From positions 16,925,613-16,989,612 of the forward strand of contig NC_087071.1 in the NCBI RefSeq assembly GCF_963678635.1: a stretch of DNA of 64,000 nucleotides, written 5' to 3'. Both the position numbers and the translations under genes were made by a program. This document shows, piece after piece, positions 22,955 through 33,719 of this stretch. Below the pieces are notes generated by a model. It was given only the letters and a program-made list of their open reading frames with translations, had not been told where the DNA came from and did not search any database. The stretch's first letter is position 1, and every line of letters starts with the position of its first letter. The stretch comes from Symsagittifera roscoffensis. Its lineage: Eukaryota > Xenacoelomorpha > Acoela > Convolutidae.

Positions 22955-24124
22955 AGGAGCATTTTGCCCCACCTTAAATTTCTTAATAAATAACAAAAAC
23001 AAACGGACATATTTAGCAAGGCTAAAAAACTAAGATCATGAATAATCTGATCTAGTCTGTTCTCGATATAGCAAATATTACAAATTTATCAGCGAACAAT
23101 GCCAAAAAATGGCTAGTCCAACTTCATCTTTTTTCAGCCAGAAAAATACAAAAAAAATAAATTTCATAAAAAGATCAAAATCTAAGAGAAAATTTTTTTT
23201 TTCAAACCTAAAAAAATACAAAACTGTTTACTGAGAATACAAAACTATAAATACCAAAGAAAGGATAGCCAGTTACTGCGCAAGTAGCACAAAATGTTCC
23301 GACCACAGTCTCAAAAAAAAAAAGTAAAATGTTTTCTTAAATTGGTGTTGTTTTTTTCTGTATGATGTGATAAAAAAGCTGAACAAAAAAATAGGAGCAT
23401 TTTGCCCCACCTTAAATTTCTTAATAAATAACAAAAACAAACGGATATATTTAGCAAGGCTAAAAAACTAAGATCATGAATAATCTGATCTAGTCTGTTC
23501 TCGATATAGCAAATATTACAAATTTATCAGCGAACAATGCCAAAAAATGCCAAAAAATGGCTAGTCCAACTTCATCTTTTTTCAGCCAGAAAAACACAAA
23601 AAAAAAAAATAAATTTCATAAAAAGATCAAAATCTAAGAGAAAATTTTTTTTTCAAACCTAAAAAAATACAAAACTGTTTACTGAGAATACAAAACTATA
23701 AATACCAAAAAAAGGATAGCCAGTTACTGCGAAAGTAGCACAGAATGTTCCGACCACAGTCTCAAAAAAAAGTAAAATGTTTTCTTAAATTGGTGTTGTT
23801 TTTTTCTGTATGATGTGATAAAAAAGCTGAACAAAAAAATAGGAGCATTTTGCCCCACCTTAAATTTCTTAATAAATAACAAAAACAAACGGATATATTT
23901 AGCAAGGCTAAAAAGCTAAGATCATAAATAATCTGATCTAGTCTGTTCTCGATATAGCAAATATTACAAATTTATCAGCGAACAATGCCAAAAAATGCCA
24001 AAAAATGGCTAGTCCAACTTCATCTTTTTTTCAGCCAGAAAATACAAAAAAAATCAATTTCATAAAAAGATCAAAATCCAAGAGAAATTTTTTTTTAAAC
24101 CTAAAAAAATACAAAACTGTTTAC
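22955..24124. repeat. ~440-bp repeat family, copies 1-3 (third truncated)
   Basis: Copies start with aggagcattttgcccc at 22,955, 23,393 and 23,841. Each runs through a conserved block (acaaacggatatatttagc, ctgatctagtctgttctcg, gttccgaccacagt) to a poly-A-like run and a ttttttctgtatgatg tail. The third stops at the duplication junction. Confidence 0.85.
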
Positions 24125-27100
24125 ATGACAAGAAGTTCATTGGTTTAAAATTACCCCAGCTAAAATTTTCTCCTGGCTCTATCATGATTTTTTTGTCTCA
24201 CATAAGCAAATAGTAATATTCGGCTTTTTGAGATGCCCATATTGGCTGTCATGTGCCGTCATAAAGGGAAAAAACTTTGTCCTTCGAAAAGTGTTGCTTG
24301 GAACCAAGGGAGAAACAACAGTCTTTTACAAATTGACCTATCAGATAGATGAAATTCCGCAGAGAATGTTATCAATTAGTGGATGTACATTTTTAGCCAA
24401 ACTACGAACAGGTGATTTGTTTCAGTTCATAGAAAAAACCCATACATTCGACTATCACGACTAAAAAATCTGAAAACCACCAAGTTTATGACGAAAAGTT
24501 CGTTAGGTTAAAAACAACCCCTATAACTTTTTCTCGTGGTTCCATCTTCTTCGTTTTAGGTAATCAAATAGTTTTGGGCTCCATGAAATGCCCTCATTGA
24601 CTGTCATGTGCCGTCATAAATGGACAAATTCTTACTTCGAAAATCGGTTGCTTGGAACCAAGGAAAAACAACAATCTTTTTTAAAATGACCTATTAGATA
24701 GCCCGAATTCCGCAGAGAAGGTTATCATCTAATGGTTGTATCATTTTAAGCCGTTCAGGGCGAGTGTAACTTGTTTCAACTCATAGATAAAAACCCATTC
24801 ATTTCATTAGCACGACTAAAAATCTGAAAAAATTAAATTTTATGACGAAAAGTCTAAAAACATCCCAGCGCAAGTTTTTCATGGTTCCAACAATATTCCT
24901 TTAATTTTAGTAAAATCAAAAAGTTTTTGGCTCTTTGAAATGTCCACGTTGACTGTCATGACCCGTTAAAATGGAAAACCTCGTCCTTCGAATTTGTTTT
25001 GCATCGAAAAAAGGAAAAACAAAAATCTTTAGTTTAAAAGGACCCGTTAGGTAGCCCTAATTTTGCAGATAAACTAGTGTCTGGACAATTCCGAGGCCAT
25101 ACTAGACGCATCTGACTTGTTTCAACTGTTAGAGAACCCCATAGGTACAATTATCACGAATGAAAAATTCTAAAAGCACATATCCTCATTAGATGACGAC
25201 ATGTTTATTAGGTTAAAAGCACTCCAGCGCAACTTTGCTTTTAGTTCTGCTGCTTCCCTAATTGTTTAAAATAATCAAACATCATTTGGCTCTTCGAGAA
25301 ACCTACATTGGTTGTTATGTGCCGCCAAAATTAGAGAAATTGTTCTTTGTTAATGTGTAGTTTCATTCCAAGTGAAAAACCGCCATCTTTTTATAATGAA
25401 ACCTATTAGATAACCCATATTCCTCTGAGAGTGTTTTTAATTAGTAGGTGCACCATTAGGAAGCTTTCTAGGTGCGTTCAACTTGTTTCAACTCTTAGAG
25501 AATCCCATACGTTCTATTATCCAGACTAAGAAACTCTGAAACTAACCAACTTTATGACGAGAAGTTGATAAGGTTAAAAACATCCCAGAGCAATTTTACT
25601 CATATTCGAGTGTTACCCCAGTAGGGTTACAGAATCAACTAATATTAGGCTCTTCGTGAGGCCACATTGAATGTCTTTTGCTGTGAAATATGGAAGAACG
25701 CAATCTTGGAAAAAAAGTGTTTCTAAAAACGAGCTTTTCCATCTTTGAGGGCCGATGACAGCCACTGTAGGCATATCGACGGTTTGAACTTTTTTAATCC
25801 TGTTGCTCAACTAGAATTGCGTTGATACCAAGAGCAAATTTGTGCGGAAACTGGGTCAATCCAATGACCTTTTGTCAGAAAATGGGTGGTTTTGGCTATT
25901 TGTTATGAAATGGAATACATTTTCAAAATATACAGCTTTTTTTGATATACGATCGCAGAAATAATAAAAAAAAAGTAAGAAAGCTATAATCAACTATAAT
26001 TTAATTTTATACTACCCATACTTTCACTTGATCCAAGGATTTAAACATGCCATTTCCAAACATTGCACCAAACTAGCTCAAAAACATTATTTTTGGGGTA
26101 CAAATCAAAATTAAGGGCAAAAATTTTGATCAAACCGAAAAACATATCAAGCAGTTCTTACGCTCTGAACAAGACGGTGAGTTCGAGCCACTTTGATTTC
26201 ATTTCAACAACGCTGAATTAAAAAAGCAATCACAACAGTTGCGCGGGAAAAGCTAAAATATTGCGTTTTTGAGGTACAAATCAAACTTTTTACCAAAAAT
26301 TTTACCACGGCGAAAAACCAACGATTCTGGTGCACTGTGAGCCCGATCATTAACGTTAACTCTAAATAATAAGGAAGCACAACAATTAAGGCAAAATATC
26401 AAAACATAATATAGCATTTTTGATGCACAAATCAAAATTATGGCCAAATTTTGATCACAGCAAAAAAAACACAGTTTTAAAGTTCTGACCAAGGCGGTTA
26501 ATTTTAGCTTACTCCGGGCCCGATCCGTTATTTTTAAGTATAAAAAATTCGCGAGCAAAAGAACTGCGCAAAAACAGCAAAAAGATGGCATTTTTGAGGT
26601 ACATCAAAAGTATGGCTGAAACATTAATCACAGTGCAAATTCAATCGCCTGTAAGAAAGTTCTATTTAAAATCAATTTATTGATGCTAAATTGGATTTGA
26701 CTTATTATGTATTATAAAATGTATCAGCCAACAAGCTCACTTTGTCAAAATTGTTGAAAGGAGCATTTTGCCCCACCTTAAATTTCTTAATAAATAACAA
26801 AAACAAACGGACATATTTAGCAAGGCTAAAAAACTAAGATCATGAATAATCTGATCTAGTCTGTTCTCGATATAGCAAATATTACAAATTTATCAGCGAA
26901 CAATGCCAAAAAATGGCTAGTCCAACTTCATCTTTTTTCAGCCAGAAAAATACAAAAAAAATAAATTTCATAAAAAGATCAAAATCTAAGAGAAAATTTT
27001 TTTTTTCAAACCTAAAAAAATACAAAACTGTTTACTGAGAATACAAAACTATAAATACCAAAGAAAGGATAGCCAGTTACTGCGCAAGTAGCACAAAATG

Positions 27101-27928
27101 TTCCGACCACAGTCTCAAAAAAAAAAAGTAAAATGTTTTCTTAAATTGGTGTTGTTTTTTTCTGTATGATGTGATAAAAAAGCTGAACAAAAAAATAGGA
27201 GCATTTTGCCCCACCTTAAATTTCTTAATAAATAACAAAAACAAACGGATATATTTAGCAAGGCTAAAAAACTAAGATCATGAATAATCTGATCTAGTCT
27301 GTTCTCGATATAGCAAATATTACAAATTTATCAGCGAACAATGCCAAAAAATGCCAAAAAATGGCTAGTCCAACTTCATCTTTTTTCAGCCAGAAAAACA
27401 CAAAAAAAAAAAATAAATTTCATAAAAAGATCAAAATCTAAGAGAAAATTTTTTTTTCAAACCTAAAAAAATACAAAACTGTTTACTGAGAATACAAAAC
27501 TATAAATACCAAAAAAAGGATAGCCAGTTACTGCGAAAGTAGCACAGAATGTTCCGACCACAGTCTCAAAAAAAAGTAAAATGTTTTCTTAAATTGGTGT
27601 TGTTTTTTTCTGTATGATGTGATAAAAAAGCTGAACAAAAAAATAGGAGCATTTTGCCCCACCTTAAATTTCTTAATAAATAACAAAAACAAACGGATAT
27701 ATTTAGCAAGGCTAAAAAGCTAAGATCATAAATAATCTGATCTAGTCTGTTCTCGATATAGCAAATATTACAAATTTATCAGCGAACAATGCCAAAAAAT
27801 GCCAAAAAATGGCTAGTCCAACTTCATCTTTTTTTCAGCCAGAAAATACAAAAAAAATCAATTTCATAAAAAGATCAAAATCCAAGAGAAATTTTTTTTT
27901 AAACCTAAAAAAATACAAAACTGTTTAC
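24125..27928. repeat. 3,804-bp tandem duplication, unit 2
   Basis: Near-identical copy of 20,321-24,124. Near-identity means either a very recent duplication or an assembly duplication of one allele. At its right end the sequence continues into the rest of the ~440-bp copy that is truncated in unit 1. Confidence 0.9.
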
Positions 27929-28010
27929 TGAGAATACAAAACTATAAATACCAAAAAAAGGATAGCCAGTTACTGCGCAAGTAGCACAGAATGTTCCGAC
28001 CACAGTGTCA
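26759..28010. repeat. ~440-bp repeat family, copies 4-6
   Basis: Starts at 26,759, 27,197 and 27,645, exact counterparts of the first three. The last copy breaks off at an A-run (about 28,008), where non-LTR element sequence begins. Confidence 0.85.
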
Positions 28011-29392
28011 AAAAAAAAAATTAGCTAAATCTGAAGTTGCAAAAGCTAAATTTTTCAATAAGTTTTTCAAAATTGTGTTACACACGGAAGTCCATGATAC
28101 GTTAGACCGAAATTTAAACAAAACTGCTTGCACTATCCACAAAATAGAGTTAACTGAGATCCAAATTTCAAATGTACTAACGTCGGCTGATCGCAAAAAA
28201 GCATGTTCTCCTGACAAAGTAGGAAACGAAGTACTCTTAAACTTCAGTTCTGCTTTATGTCGCCAGTTATCATTGTAAAGTCACATTTTTGTTCTTATTG
28301 CATTTTTTGTAGATAACGACATAGTTTCTGGAAACATAATATTGACCATCGATATTTACTTTCCTTTGGTCGGTTATTTGAGCCCAAACTTTCAGTTTAG
28401 CTGAGGTTTGTAATGTTCAAATTTGTGACTCCTGAAAAATTTCCAAGATTGCTTTCTGCTTTACCGGATCGAATGTTTTTGGCAATAAAGTAGCTTAAAC
28501 TGAAGTCGCAAAAGCTGAACTTTTCAATAAGTTTTTCCAAAGTGTGTTACACACGGAAGTCCATGATACGCTAGACGAAAATTTAAACAAAACAGCTTGC
28601 AGCATCAACAAAATTGAGTTAACTGAGATCCAAATTTCAAATGTATTAACGTCGGCTCATCCCAAAAAAGCATGTGCTCCTGACAAAATAGGAAACGAAG
28701 TACTCCTAAACTTCAGCTCTGCTTTATGTCGCCAGTTATCATTGTAAAGTCACATTTTTGTTCTTATTGCATTTTTTGTAGATAACGACATAGTTTCTGG
28801 AAACATAATATTGACCATCGATATTTACTTTCCTTTGGTCGATTATTTTGAGCCCAAACTTTCAGTTTAGTTGAGGTTTGTAATGGTCAAATTTGTGACT
28901 CCTGAAAAATTTCCAAGATTGCTTTCTGCTTTACCGGATCGAATGTATTTTGGCGATAAAATAGCTAAAACTGAAGTAGCAAAAGCTGAATTTTTCAATA
29001 AAGTTTTCCAAAGTGTGTTACACACGGAAGTCCATGATACGCTAGACGAAAATTTAAACAAAACAGCTTGCAACATCAACAAAATTGAGTTAACTGAGAT
29101 CCAAATTGCAAATGTATTAACGTCGGCTCATCCCAAAAAAGCATGTGCTCCTGACAAAATAGGAAACAAAGTACTCCTAAACTTCAGCTCTGCTTTAGTG
29201 AAATCTCTGTTTTTAATATTTCAAACAAGCCTAAGCAAAGGAGTTTTTCCGTCAGTTTGGAAATATCGCCGATCTTCAAAAAAGGTGATAAAGGAAATAT
29301 TGAGAATTACCGACGCATAAGTTTGTTATGAAACATTTCAAAAGTTTTTGAGAAAATTATTTTCAGCAAACTGTGATCAATTGTACAAGATA
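28011..29392 (+). pseudogene. Three tandem fragments of a non-LTR (LINE) reverse transcriptase
   Basis: Three successive fragments encode the same early part of a LINE ORF2 polymerase domain: frames at 28,011-28,278, 28,500-28,747 and 28,871-29,320. Shared motifs are EVAKAEFFNKFFQSVLHTEV, IELTEIQISNVLTSA and ACAPDKIGNEVLL, with the P-D-K/N region typical of the fingers. They repeat with a period near 470 bases, separated by the same ~120-base spacer containing gataacgacatagtttctgg. Only the third continues further (IFQTSLSKGVFPSVWK) before going out of frame. The catalytic boxes are absent. The block interrupts a ~440-bp repeat copy. Confidence 0.8.
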
Positions 29393-30250
29393 ATTAATAA
29401 ATAACAAAAACAAACGGATATATTTAGCAAGGCTAAAAAACTGAGATCATGAATAATATGATCTAGTCTGTTCTCGATATAGCAAATATTACAAATTTAT
29501 CAGCGAACAATGCCAAAAAATGGCTAGTCTAACTTGATCTTTTTTTCAGCCAGAAAATACAAAAAAAAATCAATTTCATAAAAAGATCAAAATCTAAGAG
29601 AAAATTTTTTTTCAAACCTAAAAAAATACAAAACTGTTTACTGAGAATTCAAAAAACTATAAATACCAAAAAAAGATAGCCAGTTACTGCGCAAGTAGCA
29701 CAGAATGTTCCGACCACAGTCTCAAAAAAAAGTAAAAAGTTTTCTTAAATTGGTGTTGTTTTTTTTCTGTATGATGTGATAAAAAAGCTGAACGAAAAAA
29801 TAGGAGCATTTTGCCCCACCTTAAATTTCTTAATAAATAACAAAAACAAACGGATATATTTAGCAAGGCTAAAAAACTAAGATCATGAATAATCTGATCT
29901 AGTATGTTCTCGATATAGCAAATATTACAAATTTATCAGCGAACAATGCCAAAAAATGCCAAAAAATGGCTAGTCCAACTTCATCTTTTTTTCAGCCAGA
30001 AAACACGAAAAAAAATCAATTTCATAAAAAGATCAAAATCTAAGAGAAAATTTTTTTTTCAAACCTAAAAAAATACAAAACTGTTTACTGAGAATACAAA
30101 ACTATAAATACCAAAAAAAGGATAGCCAGTTACTGCGCAAGTAGCACAGAATGTTCCGACCACAGTCTCAAAAAAAAAGTAAAATGTTTGCTTAAATTGG
30201 TGTTGTTTTTTTTCTGTATGATGTGATAAAAAAGCTGAACGAAAAAATAC
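29393..30250. repeat. ~440-bp repeat family, copies 7-8
   Basis: One copy resumes mid-unit at about 29,393 (aattaataaataac), after the non-LTR fragments, and a full copy starts at 29,802. They differ from the earlier copies by scattered substitutions and small indels (for example gaacgaaaaa for gaacaaaaaa), so they are older than the 3,804-bp duplication. Confidence 0.8.
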
Positions 30251-31004
30251 AACTTAAAACTAATTGAAAATCATAGTAAAATAAGTGAATCGGCAAACAG
30301 TTTTTGAAAAAAAATGTCTAGAAAAAAAAAGCTGTTTCAAAGTTTTTTGCAGAGATTTTTTGATTTTTCACGTTTTTGATTCACAAAATTTCTCTACAAA
30401 ACTACTCTTTACTGAGTAAAACTAAGTTTTCACTGCCTAACCCGTGCCGAACGGAAGCTGTTTTTCTAGATAGAATTTCTATGTAGATTATCTAGCCTAG
30501 TTTTCTCGTATTTTCCGTGCAGAAGTGATCTAGTTGTTTTCTGGTTTAGAAACAAACAGTTTCTAGAAAGAAACAACCAGAAATCAGTTAACAGCTCAAC
30601 CGCAACGAGATAAACATGCTTCGAGTATACACAATATCAGTAGCGAATAGAATGCATACTTACACTTGTTATAACTTTCTTATTCTCCTGAAACTTGCTA
30701 GAACTATCAAGGGATGTAGCCTAGTGGATAGAGCAAGTGTATAGCAATCACAAGGGCGCGTGTTCCAGCCCCACCAGGAGATTTTTTCTAACTAGAAATA
30801 GCCTTGATTTAGCTGATCAGAATTAGGATAAGAAATGAAGTATTTAAAGAAAATCCATGCTTTTTTTATACAATTCAAAAAAAGTTTCTGACCAGAAATT
30901 AGATTAGATACAAAGTATTTAAGGTCAGATATAAAAATTTTTCTCGGTACGGGAAATTAGGCTTAAAAAACCTATTGCAATCACTAACTATCCGACTAAT
31001 TAGC
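30251..31004. other. Unannotated stretch with a tRNA-like relic
   Basis: No gene seen. Near 30,530-30,583 there are inverted words (gttgtttt / aaacaac and tttctggtt / aaccagaaa) that may fold imperfectly. Confidence 0.4.
30713..30790 (+). other. tRNA-like sequence, probably a relic
   Basis: TAGCCTAGTGGATAGAGC resembles an A box with D-loop, and GTGTTCCAGCCCC resembles a B box about 35 bases on, followed by a T run (agattttttct). The acceptor stem does not pair and the D-stem has a mismatch. I read it as a tRNA-derived relic or SINE head rather than a working tRNA. Confidence 0.3.
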
Positions 31005-33690
31005 TGGAAATTGGACAAAAAAGCGAAAATTTCAAACTGATTTTTCTCGACACTGAAAATTTTTTTGAAAATTTTTAATGTCCTTCAAATGACGACTGAA
31101 AGGGCTTGAATACGATATATCACTCAACCTTGACCAATGATTATTTGTGGTAGCTGCTTTTGCGTGGAAAAAAACTAAAACACATCCGAATCGAAAGTTC
31201 TTCCCCAATTTCAGTGGTTGGAACGATAAACCTCGCTCGACCTCGGTCTGTTATTTGAAAAGAATTTGGAACAGATAATGGAGTCAGATAACAAAATTAA
31301 ATTGGACATTATGTTTATAAATGATCCCGCAAAGATAACTTTTTAGCCGTGTGGATTTATCATTGCAAGATAAATTAATCATAAATGGGAATTGTTTTTC
31401 AGACCATCTGGCATTTAGAACAAGATTGAATGGCTGTTTTAGCAATGAAATACAAAATACAGAGCCTTTTGACCTATATTGCTTTAGTAACGTTGATAAA
31501 ATTTTCTACGTGTAAAAACATCGAACCCAGTTACCACTATGGATCACGCCACCAACTTCGCATATTTTGAATAAACTCATTACAGCCGAAAAACAAACAT
31601 CTCAAAAACGCGAGAAAAATGAAAAGCTCGAATCGGAATACAAAATTCAGCTGAAACTGATTTCGCAAGTTTCGAAGAAACTGTTTTTGCCGGTCGGAAG
31701 TTCAGCGAATTAAATAAACATATCAGGAGTTTAAGGGAATCTGAGTATTTACCGGATCGAATGTATTTTGGCGATAAAATAGCTAAATCTGAAGTTGCAA
31801 AAGCTGAATTTTTCAATAAGTTTTTCGAAATTGTGTTACACACGGAAGTCCATGATACGTTAGACCGAAATTTCAACAAAACCGCTTGCACTATCCACAA
31901 AATTGAGTTAACTGAGATCCAAATTTCGAATGTACTAACGTCGGCTGATCGCAAAAAAGCATGTTCTCCTGACAGAGTAGGAATCGAAGTACTCCTAAAC
32001 TTCAGCTCTGCTTTAGTGAAATCTCTGTTTTCAATATTTCAAACAAGCCTAAACAAAGGAGTTTTTCCGTCAGTTTGGAAAATGGGACAAATATCACCGA
32101 TCTTCAAAGAAGGTGATAAAGGAAATATTGAGAATTACCGACGCATAAGTTTGTTTTGCAACATTTCAAAAGTTTTTGAGAAAAATATTTTCAACAAATT
32201 GTAATCAATTGTACAAGATAAATTGATTCAAACCTATTTCGGATTTCGACCGCATCGCTCAACAATTCTACAAATGATTATTTTATTGAACGAAATATAC
32301 AATGCTAAGGATACCAATGACGTCCATGAACTTTGTGCATTTTAATTATTTTTTGAAAAAGCGTTTGACAAAGTGTCACTTAACATTTTGTTATGAAAAT
32401 TGCAAAATTGAGTATTGTGGGATATTTTTTGGCCATATTAGAAAGCTACTTAAATGACTGAAAGCAGTTTCATCAGTTATAATAACGACATAACTGAAAA
32501 TGTTAACTCATTTGCCCTAGGATATGCAGATGGTTACAAATTTTTTAGCATTAACAAGGGAATGATTCAGGATGACATCAGCCAACTTCAAGTTTGTTGC
32601 AAACAAAATCATATGTCTCTTTATGCTGATAAGTGTAATATGTTGAACTTTCAAGGCAATCAGAAAACGGTAATTTACAGAAAAGAAGTGAAATTTGAAG
32701 AAAATCAGAAAAATCTAGGACTAATCGTCACCCAGAATTTGTCTTGGCTGGAAAACGCAAAAAGACGAGTAACGAAGGCGACAAAATTGCTATTTTTTAT
32801 GAAAAGAGATGTTTCATCCAAAACAAGCATCAGAGCAAAAATCAATTGTTATGTAGTTCCCAATCACTGGGTATGTAGTTCCCATTCTGATTTATGGCTC
32901 ACAAGCGGTATATTATAACAAATCAGAGTTGAAAATCATTGAAAAAGTGCAACCGAGAGCAACGTCTTGGATATATGGTTACAATTCTTCATATGTCACA
33001 AAATCGAAAACAGCTAAACTACTGCCAGTGTGCATATATGGAGTTGCACGACATAAGGCTCTTATGGAAAATTAACTGCGGTAGTTACGATATAGCAACG
33101 GCTCAGTATGTAAGTTGGAACACTAATCAAACAACCCGACAAGGAAATAACAACGAATTCGAAGTGGCAAAAAATCGAACATGCAAAAGTGATGAAATTT
33201 TCTGGAAAAGAGCAGCTTTGCTGTACAACATTTTTTCAAAAAAAGTTGGTTCAGCGACGCAACAAATCTGAAACAAAATCTAACACGAGTATATTGGATT
33301 TACGTGGAAACTCTGCATCTGCCTACAATGCAATTCAGCTGGAAAACATAAAACTTAAAACATTTAAACTGATCAGTGAGGGATCACACCCGTGGGTCTA
33401 CCCAGAAGCCTATCCTACTACTCCTACTACTACTACGACTACTACTAATGCACAGAAAACCAGCATCTTCATCAAAAAAATCAGGATTTGGAAGCATGGT
33501 TTGAGTATTTTTTTTTGAGGTCTGTTACAAGAACATCAAAAACTCATCGCTCAGAGAGAGTTACGAGACAAATTATATATTATAAAATGACACGTTAACG
33601 CCCGACAAAAACATATTTGTAAACAACTTATTACTATATGAGAAGAGAGTATTTATAATACCAAATATTTTTCTCTTTTTTTTGGAAATC
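31005..33690 (+). pseudogene. Non-LTR (LINE, CR1/Jockey-like) element, copy B
   Basis: Contains the end of an APE-type endonuclease (S-D-H-L motif near 31,401), a polymerase domain (31,761-32,204 as a 147-codon frame with NISKVFEKNIFNKL), motif A region at about 32,330-32,380 (FFEKAFDKVS preceded by a stop) and motif C in the frame at 32,454-32,918 (FALGYADGYKF, where YADD is expected). The C-terminal part follows (DKCNMLNFQGN; VTKATKLLFFMKRDVSSKTS; VQPRATSWIYGYNSS). A TAC-type microsatellite lies at about 33,414-33,450 near the 3' end. Domain order fits CR1/Jockey-type LINEs. Multiple stops and frameshifts mean it is dead. Confidence 0.8.
33411..33450 (+). repeat. TAC-type microsatellite at the LINE 3' end (copy B)
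   Basis: cctactactcctactactac followed by further act units. The counterpart in copy C is at 36,708-36,742 with a different repeat number. Confidence 0.8.
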
Positions 33691-33719
33691 AATCTATGAG
33701 ACTAACTAAATCATCAAAT

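Larger units (their letters stand above)
20321..24124. repeat. 3,804-bp tandem duplication, unit 1
   Basis: This unit recurs directly next to itself at 24,125-27,928 with a constant offset of 3,804 bases. I noticed one substitution (G at 21,377, T at 25,181). It contains part of the ~355-bp array, a ~165-bp array and two and a half copies of the ~440-bp repeat. The junction between units cuts the third ~440-bp copy. Confidence 0.9.
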
